Assembly: GCF_028640845.1 (NCBI RefSeq)
Contig: NC_080540.1
Coordinates: 94,004,061-94,068,060, forward strand
Direction of reading: 5' to 3'
Length of the DNA stretch: 64,000 nucleotides
From: Ahaetulla prasina
Lineage: Eukaryota > Chordata > Lepidosauria > Squamata > Colubridae
In this document: positions 1 through 11,034 of the stretch, in pieces
Layout of the letters: every line of letters begins with the position of its first letter
Numbering within the stretch: the first letter of the stretch is position 1
Notes under the pieces: generated by a model
Seen by the model: only the letters and a program-made list of their open reading frames with translations
Database searches by the model: none
Told to the model about the DNA's origin: nothing
Made by a program: the position numbers and the translations under genes

Positions 1-24
1 TTGGTAGCAATTATTTTTCTGCAA
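1..24 (-). mobile_element. CR1/L3-like LINE fragment at window edge
   Basis: The first ~24 bases are the reverse complement of positions about 5053-5076, inside the CR1/L3-like LINE. The match stops at a TCTGCA that is shared with LINE B, whose sequence follows. The fragment continues off the left edge of the window. Confidence 0.7.
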
Positions 25-325
25 TCGAGATTGGAGCAGTTCACTTTAAGTTTGAATCTATTGTGTGCTCATGTATTGTTGTGGTTGAAGCTGAAATAGT
101 CATTGACAGGAAGGACATTGTAGCAGATGATTTTATGAGCAATGCTCAGGTCATATTGAAGGCTGAGTAATTCTAAATTTTCTAAACCCAGAATTTCAAG
201 TCTGGTGGCATAAGATATTTTCTTGCGAGCAAAGGAGTGGAGGACTCTTCTTGTGAAATATTTCTGGACACGCTCAATTGTATAAAGGATACTGTGTGAT
301 CCTTTACAATTCCAATAAATGATGA
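24..325 (-). mobile_element. LINE B 3'-terminal coding fragment
   Basis: Read on the minus strand, this encodes the degenerate C-terminal tail found after the reverse transcriptase in jockey/CR1-type LINEs. The same tail is better preserved at 48215-48720 on the plus strand. It is almost identical to 2778-3079 (offset 2754). A shifted frame and an internal stop make it a pseudogene. The left boundary is a junction with CR1/L3-like sequence at the shared TCTGCA. Confidence 0.65.
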
Positions 326-735
326 GAACTAAGCTTTACGACCAAGTATCTTAGCAACTACCTAACTATCTTAGAACTACCAAAATACTTTCAGCATGTC
401 AATTGTCCCACCAGAGGCAAGAATACTCTAGACCACTGCTACACAACACTAAAAGATGCCTATCGGTCTTTACCACGTGCAGCTGTAGGACACTCTGATC
501 ATTGCATGATTCACCTTGTACCTGCTTACAGGCAAAGACTTAAAGCCATAAAACCAATAATTAAATCAGTGAAAACCTGGACGGAGGAATCAGAATTAAA
601 GCTACAGGCATGTTTTGACTGCACTGATTGGAATATTTTAAAGATACCTCTGCAGACCTGGATGAACTCACAGATACTGTAACATCATATGTCAGCTTCT
701 GTGAAGACCTATGTGTATACAAGGAACTATGAACG
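326..735 (+). mobile_element. CR1/L3-like LINE, endonuclease-RT linker fragment
   Basis: Nearly identical to 3083-3487, the 5'-most preserved part of the large CR1/L3-like copy. It covers the end of the endonuclease domain (the SDHCMI-type motif of EEP nucleases) and the start of the linker. A one-base difference in the T run near 640 breaks the frame. The fragment ends at GGAACT, where the sequence flips to the opposite strand of the same LINE. Confidence 0.75.
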
Positions 736-774
736 ATTAATAGTAGTGCAGATTCAGTAAATAGTCTGACAGTG
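728..774 (-). mobile_element. Inverted CR1/L3-like 3'UTR scrap
   Basis: Reverse complement of the LINE sequence just after the reading frame (compare about 5275-5345 and 6298-6350). It joins the preceding plus-strand fragment through GGAACT and the following Penelope-like sequence through CAGTGTTG. Confidence 0.7.
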
Positions 775-1432
775 TTGGTGGGGATGGTCTTAGAGTTACT
801 TTGGTTAGGCTGTTTACAGTTGGCTCTTCGGCAGTTTCTTAATTGGGGCATTGCTCACTTGATTATTGGTCTAATGTTAACCTTGGAGTTAGTCTATGCT
901 GATCTGGGTGTTAATTGCTGGTGGAATGATGCTTGGGTCATTTTGTTCCTTTTCGGGCTGGTTGATTGTCTCTTTTGCATAATCTATAGATGTTATTTAT
1001 GTCATTGAGTATTTTGATGGCTAATTTGTCAGTGTTCCAGACTTTTTTGGACTTAGTGTTTTTTGACTTGGCCTGGTCTAGGATTGTCACCATTTCCCAG
1101 TTAAAATTATGGATAAATCCGTTTATATGTTGTGAAATTAAAGAATTTTTATCATGTCTTCTGACTGCTAGTTGGTAGTCAAGAACTAGCAACTAGTTCA
1201 ATTGATATTCATAGTTTTTGCCCTGTTCAAAATTGTTGTCATTGGGGCCATTAATGGCATAAAAGTGATAAGTTACCTTGGCAAATTCCATGTTTGATTC
1301 TTCTAACTCTTCCCATTAGCCATTATTATATTTCCTGTCTAACAAATTCCTTGCTTCCTGGATTGCTATACTGGAATAAACTCTGGCTTTAGATTGCTAG
1401 ATAGAACCTTGATATTTGTGATTTGAAAGCTG
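767..1432 (-). mobile_element. Penelope-like element fragment with GIY-YIG-type endonuclease region (copy 1)
   Basis: The minus-strand frame at 938-1192 (84 codons) contains LAVRRHDKNSLISQH and, downstream, W-NTD, INNIY and L-KR positions. This layout resembles the C-terminal part of GIY-YIG endonuclease regions attached to Penelope-like retroelements. The catalytic GIY and YIG strands themselves are not preserved in this piece. It is duplicated at 1857-2520 (offset 1090) with few differences. The family call rests on motif recognition only; another GIY-YIG-bearing retroelement is possible. Confidence 0.45.
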
Positions 1433-1441
1433 CTACTTACT

Positions 1442-1472
<31 letters not shown>

Positions 1473-1682
1473 TGTCAAATACATATTGAATAATATATAT
1501 ATAAGTATAAGCATGAATTGAATACATAAAATGAATACAACTAAAGGGAACATTAGGACAGGGACGGTAGGCATGCTGGTGTTTTATGCACGCCTTACAG
1601 GCCTCTTAGGAATGGGGTGGAGTCTGGTAGTGCATTCTAGGCATTAACAACTCTGTTACTGAAGTCATATTTTCTGCAGTTC
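1432..1682 (-). mobile_element. LINE B 3' end with (TTTA)n tail
   Basis: The minus-strand 3' end of LINE B: the end of the coding tail, a short 3'UTR, then an (AAAT)n tail seen here as TTTATT repeats at 1440-1474. It matches 2525-2770, 27015-27120 and, in plus orientation, 48660-48765. The right edge is a junction to CR1/L3-like sequence at TTCTGCAG near 1676. Confidence 0.7.
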
Positions 1683-1810
1683 TAATTATCCTCTGAAGTC
1701 TGTGTTTTTCTTGTTGGGTTGCAGAACCGAACCAGACAGTTATAGAGGTGCAAATGACAGACTCAATAATTCCTCTGTAGAATTGGATCAGCAGCTCCTT
1801 GGGCAATGCT
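1675..1810 (-). mobile_element. Inverted CR1/L3-like LINE fragment
   Basis: Reverse complement of about 4928-5062 in the main CR1/L3-like copy, the region after the reverse transcriptase. It begins at TTCTGCAG shared with LINE B and ends near TTGGGCA. The bases 1811-1856 that follow are not assigned and may belong to the Penelope-like element. Confidence 0.7.
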
Positions 1811-1856
1811 AATAAGGAGTGCAGTTTGCTTCAGTTTATATTCCAGTAGCTTGCCC

Positions 1857-2520
1857 TGCCAGTGTTGGTGGGGATGGTCTTAGAGTTACTTTGGTTAGGC
1901 TGTTTACAGTTGGCTCTTCGGCAGTTTCTTAATTGGGGCATTGCTCACTTGATTATTGGTCTAATGTTAACCTTGGAGTTAGTCTATGCTGATCTGGGTG
2001 CTAATTGCTGGTGGAGTGATGCTTGGGTCATTTTGTTCCTTTTCGGGCTGGTTGATTGTCTCTTTTGCATAATCTATAGATGTTATTTATGTCATTGAGT
2101 ATTTTGATGGCTAATTTGTCAGTGTTCCAGACTTTTTTGGACTTAGTGTTTTTTGACTTGGCCTGGTCTAGGATTGTCACCATTTCCCAGTTAAAATTAT
2201 GGCTAAATCCGTTTATATGTTGTGAAATTAAAGAATTTTTATCATGTCTTCTGACTGCTAGTTGGTAGTCAAGAACTAGCAACTAGTTCAACTGATATTC
2301 ATAGTTTTTGCCCTGTTCAAAATTGTTGTCATTGGGGCCATTAATGGCATAAAAGTGATGTTACCTTGGCAAATTCCATGTTTGATTCTTCTAACTCTTC
2401 CCATTAGCCATTATTATATTTCCTGTCTAACAAATTCCTTGCTTCCTGGATTGCTATACTGGAATAAACTCTGGCTTTAGATTGCTAGATAGAACCTTGA
2501 TATTTGTGATTTGAAAGCTG
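1857..2520 (-). mobile_element. Penelope-like element fragment with GIY-YIG-type region (copy 2)
   Basis: Second copy of the block at 767-1432, with only scattered substitutions (for example in the frame at 2028-2282, equivalent to 938-1192). Here it runs on into LINE B without a rearrangement joint inside, so this copy looks like the ancestral arrangement from which copy 1 was made. Confidence 0.45.
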
Positions 2521-2533
2521 CTACTTACTTACT

Positions 2534-2568
<35 letters not shown>

Positions 2569-3082
2569 TGTCAAATACATATTGAATAATATATATATAA
2601 GTATAAGCATGAATTGAATACATAAAATGAATACAACTAAAGGGAACATTAGGACAGGGACGGTAGGCATGCTGGTGCTCTTATGCACGCCCCTTACAGG
2701 CCTCTTAGGAATGGGGTGGAGTCTGGTAGTGCATTCTAGGCATTAACAACTCTGTTACTGAAGTCATATTTTCTGCAGTCGAGATTGGAGCAGTTCACTT
2801 TAAGTTTGAATCTATTGTGTGCTCATGTATTGTTGTGGTTGAAGCTGAAATAGTCATTGACAGGAAGGACATTGTAGCAGATGATTTTATGAGCAATGCT
2901 CAGGTCATATTGAAGGCTGAGTAATTCTACATTTTCTAAACCCAGAATTTCAAGTCTGGTGGCATAAGATATTTTCTTGCGAGCAAAGGAGTGGAGGACT
3001 CTTCTTGTAAAATATTTCTGGACACGCTCAATTGTATAAAGGATACTGTGTGATCCTTTACAATTCCAATAAATGATGAGAA
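2520..3082 (-). mobile_element. LINE B 3' portion, continuous copy
   Basis: Uninterrupted minus-strand LINE B from the (TTTA)n tail at about 2527-2570 back through the C-terminal coding tail to about 3080. The two flanks of its TTCTGCAG at 2771-2778 are the two sequences that appear separately at the joints near 24 and 1676. This is the parental sequence for both joints. Confidence 0.7.
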
Positions 3083-5575
3083 CTAAGCTTTATGACCAAG
3101 TATCTTAGCAACTACCTAACTATCTTAGAACTACCAAAATACTTTCAGCATGTCAATTGTCCCACCAGAGGCAAGAATACTCTAGACCACTGCTACACAA
3201 CACTAAAAGATGCCTATCGGTCTTTACCACGTGCAGCTGTAGGACACTCTGATCATTGCATGATTCACCTTGTACCTGCTTACAGGCAAAGACTTAAAGC
3301 CATAAAACCAATAATTAAATCAGTGAAAACCTGGACGGAGGAATCAGAATTAAAGCTACAGGCATGTTTTGACTGCACTGATTGGAATATTTTTAAAGAT
3401 ACCTCTGCAGACCTGGATGAACTCACAGATACTGTAACATCATATGTCAGCTTCTGTGAAGACCTATGTGTACCTACAAGGAACTTGCGAATACACAGTA
3501 ATAACAAACCTTGGTTTACACCTAAACTTAAGCAGCTACGACATTCCAAAGAGGAAGCCTACAGAAAAGGTGATAAAATGCTGTACAATCAGGCCAGAAA
3601 TGCACTAACAAGGAGATAAGAGCAGCAAAAAGAAGCTACTCTGAAAAGCTAAAGAATCAATTTTCAGCAAATGAACCAGCAAACATGTGGAAAACTCTTA
3701 AAAATATCACCGGCTATGGCAAACCTCCTTCCCAGGCTGAAGGTAATCAACAACTGGCAGATGACCTGAATGAGTTTTACTGCAGGTTTGAAAGGAAACT
3801 ACAGCCACCTATCTCCACAACCCCCATCTCAGACACACCAACAACAGCCAAGCCTCCTACAACTGACCCCATTTCATTGGGTTCACAACCCCTAGTGATC
3901 ACAGAAAAGGAAGTGCAGGACCTATTTCACAGACAAAAGCCAGGAAAAGCTCCAGGCCCAGACAAGATAACTCCTTCTTGCTTAAAAGTCTGTGCTGACC
4001 AATTGGCCCCCATCTTCACCCATATTTTCAATAAATCACTAGAGATGTGCTATGTTCCTTCTTGCTTCAAACGCCTACCATCATCCCAGTGCCAAGAAGC
4101 CCACCATCAAGGAACTGAATGACTACAGACCAGTTGCTCTAACATCTGTAGTCATGAAAACCTTTGAAAGGCTAGTGCTTTCCTACCTGAAAACCATCAC
4201 GAATCCGCTTTTAGACCCTTGCAATTTGCATACCGAGCAAATAGATCAACAGATGATGCTGTTAATATGGCTCTGCACTACATCCTACAACATCTTGAGT
4301 CTCCAAAGACCTATGCAAGGGTCCTTTTTGTAGACTTTAGTTCAGCATTCAATACCATCATTCCAGACATTCTTCTAACTAAGCTAAACCAGCTACAGGT
4401 ACCGGAACAGACTTGTAAGTGGATCACAAGCTTCCTAACAAACAGGAAGCAGCAGGTGAAGCTAAGCAAGATCACATCAAATACCTGTACAATTAGCACA
4501 GGGGCCCCCAAGGCTGTGTGCTCTCCCCACTTCTCTTCTCTCTGTATACCAATGACTGCATCTCCAATGATCCATTTGTTAAGCTACTGAAGTTCGCAGA
4601 TGACACAACAGTGATTGGTCTCATTCGAGACAATGACGAATCCGCATATAGACGAGAGGTCGAACGACTAGCCTTGTGGTGCAACCAAAACAATCTGGAA
4701 CTGAACACACTCAAAACCGTAGAAATGGTGGTAGATTTTAGGAAAAACCCTTCCATACTTCCACCTCTCACAATACTTGACAACACAGTATCAACAGTAG
4801 AAACCTTCAAATTTCTGGGTTCTATCATATCGCAAGATCTCAAATGGACAGCTAACATCAAAACATCATTAAAAAAGGACAACAAAGAATGTTCTTTCTG
4901 CGCCAACTCAGTAAGCTCAAACTGCCCAAGGAGCTGCTGATCCAATTCTACAGAGGAATTATTGAGTCTGTCATTTGCACCTCTATAACTGTCTGGTTCG
5001 GTTCTGCAACCCAACAAGAAAAACACAGACTTCAGAGGATAATTAGAACTGCAGAAAAAATAATTGCTACCAACTTGCCTTCCATTGAGGACCTGTATAC
5101 TGCACGAATCAAGAAGAGGGCCGTGAAAATATTTGCAGATCCCTCGCATCCTGGACATAAACTGTTTCAACTCCTACCCTCAAAACGACGCTATAGAGCA
5201 CTGCACACCAGAACAACTAGACACAAGAACAGTTTTTTCCCGAAGGCCATCACTCTGCTAAACAAATAATTCCCTCAACACTGTCAGACTATTTACTGAA
5301 TCTGCAGTAATTAATTTAATTTAATTAATCGTTTCATAGTTCCCATCACCAATCTCTTTCCACTTATGACTGTATGACTATAACTTGTTGCTGGCAATCC
5401 TTATGATTTATAATGATATATTATCATCAATTGTGTTGTAAATGTTGTACCTTGATGAACGTATCTTTTCTTTTATGTACACTGAGAGCATATGCACCAA
5501 GACAAATTCCTTGTGTGTCCAATCACACTTGGCCAATAAAATTCTATTCTATTCTATTCTATTCTATTCAAATGG
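3083..5575 (+). mobile_element. CR1/L3-like LINE, 5'-truncated, with AATAG tail
   Basis: A 5'-truncated non-LTR retrotransposon of the CR1/L2/L3 assemblage. It carries the end of an endonuclease domain, a full-length but frame-broken reverse transcriptase, a C-terminal domain, a ~300-bp 3'UTR with AATAAA at about 5537, and a tail of ATTCT units at 5543-5572. The same 3'UTR recurs at 6300, 20080, 39230, 40405 and 55620. A tail of AATAG microsatellite units is the behaviour described for snake CR1-L3 LINEs. The superfamily is secure; the exact family name is an inference. Confidence 0.8.
3092..5269 (+). pseudogene. Broken endonuclease-reverse transcriptase reading frame of CR1/L3-like LINE
   Basis: This was a polyprotein that nicks target DNA and reverse-transcribes its own RNA. 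In order it shows the end of an EEP endonuclease (3092-3290), a linker, the RT finger region (RPVALTS near 4127), the palm with [10 protein letters not shown] (about 4330), the catalytic FADD at about 4590, and a C-terminal region with LLPSKRRYR (near 5175). The frame changes at about 3616, 4070, 4215, 4505 and 4885, each seen as overlapping short open frames. It has no start of its own because the 5' end is missing. The copy cannot be active. Position 4979 starts the segment that is tandemly repeated downstream. Confidence 0.8.
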
Positions 5576-7020
5576 ACTTAATTTATGATTAATGTATTCC
5601 CTGCTGAGACATTATCAAGCTGTAAAAAAACCTCTCACTTCATAGGGTTCCAAGAGAATAGGCTGTAGGAACAGAGTTACCAATATGCATTTCAGTTGAA
5701 TGTTGGGTTTTAAAACCATTTCACCTATCTCCTCACCCCCACCACCAATCTCTGGTGATCTTTGAAAAAGATGTGTGAAGTCTATTTCGTAGACAAAACA
5801 GCAGAAAAGCACCAGACCCAGGCAGAATAACTCCTTCCTGCTTGAAAGCCTATGCTGAACAACTGATCCTATCTTCACCTGCATCTTTAATAAACCGCTA
5901 GAGATGTGTATGCCCCTTCTTGCTTCAAACATACTACTATAATCTCAGTTCCCAATAAACCTCCATCAAGGATCTGAATAACTACTTATCGGTTGCTCTG
6001 ACATTTGGACCTCTATAACTGTCTGGTTCGGTTCTGCAACCCAACAAGAAAACACAGACTTCAGAGGATAATTAGAACTGCAGAAAAATAATTGCTACCA
6101 ACTTGCCTTCCATTGAGGACCTGTATACTGCACGAATCAAGAAGAGGGCCGTGAAAATATTTGCAGATCCCTCGCATCCTGGACATAAACTGTTTCAACT
6201 CCTACCCTCAAAACGACGCTATAGAGCACTGCACACCAGAACAACTAGACACAAGAACAGTTTTTTCCCGAAGGCCATCACTCTGCTAAACAAATAATTC
6301 CCTCAACACTGTCAGACTATTTACTGAATCTGCACTACTATTAATCATAGTTCCCATCACCAATCTCTTTCCACTTATGACTGTATGACTATAACTTGTT
6401 GCTGGCAATCCTTATGATTTATATTGATATATTGATCATCAATTGTGTTGTAAATGTTGTACCTTGATGAACGTATCTTTTCTTTTATGTACACTGAGAG
6501 CATATGCACCAAGACAAATTCCTTGTGTGTCCAATCACACTTGGCCAATAAAATTCTATTCTATTCTATTCTATTCTATTCAAATGGACTTAATTTATGA
6601 TTAATGTATTCCCTGCTGAGACATTATCAAGCTGTAAAAAAACCTCTCACTTCATAGGGTTCCAAGAGAATAGGCTGTAGGAACAGAGTTACCAATATGC
6701 ATTTCAGTTGAATGTTGGGTTTTAAAACCATTTCACCTATCTCCTCACCCCCACCACCAATCTCTGGTGATCTTTGAAAAAGATGTGTGAAGTCTATTTC
6801 GTAGACAAAACAGCAGAAAAGCACCAGACCCAGGCAGAATAACTCCTTCCTGCTTGAAAGCCTATGCTGAACAACTGATCCTATCTTCACCTGCATCTTT
6901 AATAAACCGCTAGAGATGTGTATGCCCCTTCTTGCTTCAAACATACTACTATAATCTCAGTTCCCAATAAACCCTCCATCAAGGATCTGAATAACTACTT
7001 ATCGGTTGCTCTGACATTTG
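4979..7020. repeat. Tandem duplication of ~1.02 kb (4979-6008 / 6009-7020)
   Basis: Two head-to-tail copies. Copy 1 begins with ACCTCTATAACTGTC at about 4979 and ends with GACATTTGG; copy 2 begins with the same bases at about 6009 and ends with the same GACATTTGG at about 7020. Each contains the 3' end and AATAG tail of the young LINE plus part of the older copy. Small differences (an ATTTAATTTAATTAA stretch near 5315 in copy 1 only, single-base changes in A runs) show they are not a pure copy-paste. Confidence 0.85.
6009..6584 (+). mobile_element. Duplicated CR1/L3-like LINE 3' end
   Basis: Second copy of the C-terminal coding region (open frame 6103-6297), 3'UTR and ATTCT tail of the LINE at 3083-5575. 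It owes its existence to the tandem duplication and not to a separate retrotransposition: the joint is inside the coding sequence and flanking DNA is copied too. Confidence 0.8.
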
Positions 7021-7190
7021 GAGTTATGAAGATATTGGAGAGGATAGTGCTGGCCCATCAGAAAATCTTCATGGATCCATTGTTAGAGTCTTTGCAGTTT
7101 GCCTACCGAGCAAATAGATTGGCAGATGAAGCTGTCAATATGGTACTGCACTACATCTTGCAATATCTTGCATCTCCAGGGACAATTTGA
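6767..7190 (+). pseudogene. Older, diverged CR1/L3-like RT fragment
   Basis: Matches the linker and first RT motifs of the better copy (compare 3900-4300) but with many more changes, so it is an older insertion. The open piece at 6918-7190 includes FAYRANR and DEAVNMVLHYI, as in the younger copy. Its first ~240 bp is also present at 5755-6008 because of the tandem duplication. It stops abruptly at about 7190. Confidence 0.7.
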
Positions 7191-7374
7191 TTTTTCACAA
7201 TAAATGCTTTATAACATACTAGATTGCTTATGTTAAATAACAGAATAATATCACTGGCATACTAAGAGCTTACAAACAACACAACTAACATAGGCAGGAA
7301 AGAACAATTTAGTCTCCAACATAAACTGTTTGCATTTATTTATTTCGTTGATGTGATTACTGTTTGCTGTTTTT
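7191..7374. other. Unassigned AT-rich DNA
   Basis: Short unassigned stretch between LINE remnants. No reading frame, repeat or RNA gene was recognised. Confidence 0.4.
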
Positions 7375-7465
7375 GAATGTTTTGTGATTGTATGACTGTG
7401 AGTGGCCCAGAGTCACTTGGTTGAGCTGGGCAGCTATAAAAATTGAATAAATAAAATAAGTAAAA
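7375..7465 (+). mobile_element. LINE-type 3' tail remnant
   Basis: GTGGCCCAGAGTCACTTGG followed by GGGCAGCTATAAAAATTGAATAAATAAA. This has the form of the compact 3' ends (conserved hairpin-like core, then ATAAAT repeats) seen in squamate LINEs and SINEs. Only the tail is visible. Confidence 0.4.
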
Positions 7466-8567
7466 ATAAAGTCCCTAGAAATGATTGACTAACCAATTCA
7501 GTTTTATGCTGCTGTATTGCTATTTTGACTTTCATGTAATAACGGTGAGTGAGATTCTTGAATGGCAAACTTGTTTTTGCAAATGCAGTATAGGAATTGA
7601 TTCTTTCTTAAGGCAACTGCTGCATTATATTTTGCAAAGCAAAGCTGGATACAAATTTTCCTTTCTGTTACACTTTAAAATCTAATTCTCCAGACTACTC
7701 ATTTAATTCACTGTTCATATTCTAAACATATCTCATACTGTAGTTCAAATTGATTTTATTGCATCCTCTGCAAGGCTTGGTGTGCTGCTGAGGACAGTAT
7801 TGAAAATTTACTTAAAAGGATATCAATTTTTAATTGTTCAGTGTATATTTCCTAGTAAAATACAACTTCAATTAAAGGCCTTTATGCAGGTTTTGTTGAG
7901 AAAACCTATTACCAATCTTGGCATCTGCTGGAATGCTATTGATCATCTCTACATCATGTCAAAATAATTTTAGAATATTTTATGGATGTGAATGATTTTT
8001 GTGAATATTTCCAAGTTGTAAAATGTGACCATGGGTTTCAGACCAGTGCACATAAAACTGGAAATACATTTTCTGCAAGGCTAGTATTTTTTATACTTAA
8101 GTAGATTTTTTTTTACTTTATAACCTACTATGATACAATATATCATATTCTTTCTAAGGAATATAGATGGCTAAAATCCTTCTCCTGTACTGATATTGTA
8201 TTGGGAGAGGGGAGAATGAGGTACATCAGTATGATACTGGTAAATAAAGTTGTTGCATCCCATGACTGCAAAAGCCAAAATTGAAGGGCACCCATAAAAT
8301 AAATGTGCAGAGAAAAATATGACTGCTGCAAAAGCACATCCATGCAAATCAGAAGCCGAACTGAAAAGATGGCCTATATGAATCTGAATAAGCCTGCAGC
8401 TCAGGTCAAGTTAGAGACCACATCACCTGAAATAAGAATACAGAGAGCACTGGATATTCATCAGATACAGATAAAGGAACTATGGTCCAAAATATATATA
8501 CTCTAAGGATCATTGGTTGCATCTTCACGAACGTGGAGCAAACTTGGTATGTACAAAGTTGCAGTAC
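7466..8567. other. Unassigned AT-rich DNA
   Basis: About 1.1 kb with no recognisable mobile element, RNA gene or coding exon. Open frames are all under 70 codons and look random. Confidence 0.4.
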
Positions 8568-8626
8568 AGGTAGTCCTTGATTTATGACTAGTCCATTATG
8601 GTAGTAAGGTGAGGACTATCTGCAGA
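8568..8626. mobile_element. Very short TIR element (TAGTCCTCGACTTA family)
   Basis: Starts with CAGGTAGTCCTTGATTTATGA and ends with the inverted form GGTGAGGACTATCTG, with almost nothing between. These are the two ends of the MITE family seen at 22453, 34893, 43016 and 50278, so this looks like an internally deleted copy. Confidence 0.5.
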
Positions 8627-9053
8627 ATACCTAAAAGGGTATATGGTATGTTCTGTACAAACTTACTCTCTAGTGATGATAATACCCACATAAAACAATA
8701 TCTCCACTTTCATGCAAAAAAGAGTCATCAACATGAAATAAAAAGAAGCTAAGTGCATGAGAAATACAGATTAACAAAGTATACAGTTCAATTTAAACAG
8801 GGAGTTCTACCGTCCTTCAAAAACACTAAGACATAATTTATTGAAAAATTTGCAATACTTTTACAAGATCCAGGAAATCTAATAAAGTTGGAAAAGCATC
8901 TAATTCTGTGCTTACGCAATCCTATGCTTAAATTGATAGTGGCATGAAAGAGGTAGGATAAGAGCAGACAAATAAACACAGGGAATTAACAGGATGAACT
9001 ATCAACCATAACCACATAAGACAAGATGGAAAAAAAAACATATGTATCACTGT
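8627..9053. other. Unassigned DNA
   Basis: AT-rich, nothing recognisable. Confidence 0.35.
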
Positions 9054-9653
9054 GTAAGCATGAAAAACAGTGGGATGATTGGCTACCTTTCTCACCCTTC
9101 CTTCAGCCCAGTTGCCTTTCTATTAGCCTCTACAGTTGCAACAGGTTCTGGACATATGACTCTACCTGGTCATCTCTGCCTCCTAATTTTGCCACACTGT
9201 TCCATCACTGATCTTATCAGCTGCCTGTTGTACCTAATTCACACATACAATCCTATATAAAAGCTCTTTAGGGTATGAATACCATAGGAATTACATTCAC
9301 ATTTTCTCTTTAGCTCAGTTTCCCACCTTTGTTTGATGGCTACCAAAGCATTAACATATCTGAGACTGATGCATGTTGCATTTCTATATCCTGGTGGAGG
9401 GTATCCACAAAGATGCTAAATTTTTAGGACTATGTTCAGGCCTGAAAGCCATCTGAAAGGGATCCAGACAGTTTCTTTCATTCAGGAGCTGAAGTCTGAA
9501 CCTTATCCAGAACATTTTCCCCCAAAGTTTTTGGGCTAAAATAGTCTCTTCAAGAAGGGAGTAAACATGAAAAATAGTGGGATGATTGGCTACCTTTCTC
9601 ACCCTTCCTTCAGCCCAGTTGCCTTTCTATTAGCCTCTACAGTTGCAACAGGT
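9054..9653 (+). repeat. 93-bp direct repeat (9054-9146 and 9561-9653)
   Basis: The two 93-bp copies are 507 bp apart and differ at two positions near the left end. The DNA between them is unique in this window. Both copies end in GCAACAGGT, after which the flanks diverge (TCTGG versus AAAAGC). No coding function was recognised in the repeat. Confidence 0.8.
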
Positions 9654-11034
9654 AAAAGCAGTTCCATCAAGGCAAAAGCCCAACAGAAAAGTGAAAAACA
9701 CTTACTCTCTCTCAAATCCAATTGCACTGCCTCAAATCCTATTTCATTGCCTCAAAGAGCCAGCCAACTCATAGGGTGACAGAGTTCATAACTACTAAGA
9801 ATTCTCTTCACATAATCAGAATTCACATGATCAAAAGAATGTCAGATAACCCTAGACATTGCTTTACGTTTTCCTGTTAATGTGGAATCTAAAATCAATT
9901 ATAAGTGATTTGGCCAGCAAAATACCTTGCAAATATGTCAGAAGACTATGATTTAGGATTATCCTGCCATCCCTCATCTATAAAGTCTAAGCCATCTTGA
10001 GCAGTGCTGCTGGCTGAAATTCTGCCAATGCAAAGAGAACAGAGGAAGATTGACATTTCATTGCTCTTACTGCCACGGTGTAGGCCCAAATGTGAGCTCA
10101 TACTTGTACTAATCCCTTATCTTCTTTCACTTCCCATTCCAGAACTTTCCAGTAAACCACAAAGCTCTCTGTGATATGTGGTTCAAGAGAGGTCATGTGA
10201 GTACAAGAAGGTCAAGCACATTTGTCTCCACATTCCAGATATGCCTAAAATGCACATAGAATTCATAGGAAAATATCATAGCCTCCTAAAAATGACTGGA
10301 TCAATCGAATAACTGGAGTAGGTCATTTTAATTGATCTGTCACCCTTGCAGTGTTAAGAAATATCAATGAGCAATAAGCTGACAAGTAAATAATTTGACC
10401 ATAATAAAAGACTGATCACAATGTGCTTCTCCATCAGTTCACAAGCTAACTGCTTGAGGTGAACTTTTGATCAAATAAGTGATCACCTCTATGCATTGGA
10501 GTCATAGTTTTCATGGTGTCCATAAACTGCAGAGTCACTCCAAATCCTGTCCCCAGAGTATGGAGTCAAGGAGAATCCAATATTAGCCCCGCAGTGAGAC
10601 TGAAAAATTCAAGGAAGACACCTACTGGACAGCAGTATGAATATTCTTAGCTTTTCTCAACAATCTCGGATAGAAACACTTGGAGCCAGAGGCCTGTGGA
10701 ATAGATTACAGGAACATCTTGAAGATGAAGTTGCTGTAATTCCCAAAACCCAAGTGGCAGGATCATTGATAAGACTGTATCCACCCTCCTCACTGCCCCA
10801 GGCATGCCAGGTTCTTCCATACAACCAAGAACTTAGTACAAGAAGATCTATTCACTAGTACCGACCTGATGCCAAGGAACCACTCATAATCAATTTAAAT
10901 TGGTGATCTGGAAAAGGAATCTTGCATCAAATTTATGATCCCTCTTCTTCTAAAATAGCTGGTTCAGTGCTTCCCATTATATTTCTTATGTTGGTTACTG
11001 GGATAATCTTTTACAGCTCCCATTATTCCCTACA
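9654..11034. other. Unassigned DNA, with one odd open frame
   Basis: No known element was recognised in these 1.4 kb. A 73-codon frame at 10637-10858 has a more protein-like composition than its surroundings (GARGLWNRLQEHLEDEV) but matches nothing I know and has no evident splice or promoter context. It could be an old retrocopy or a chance frame. Confidence 0.35.
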
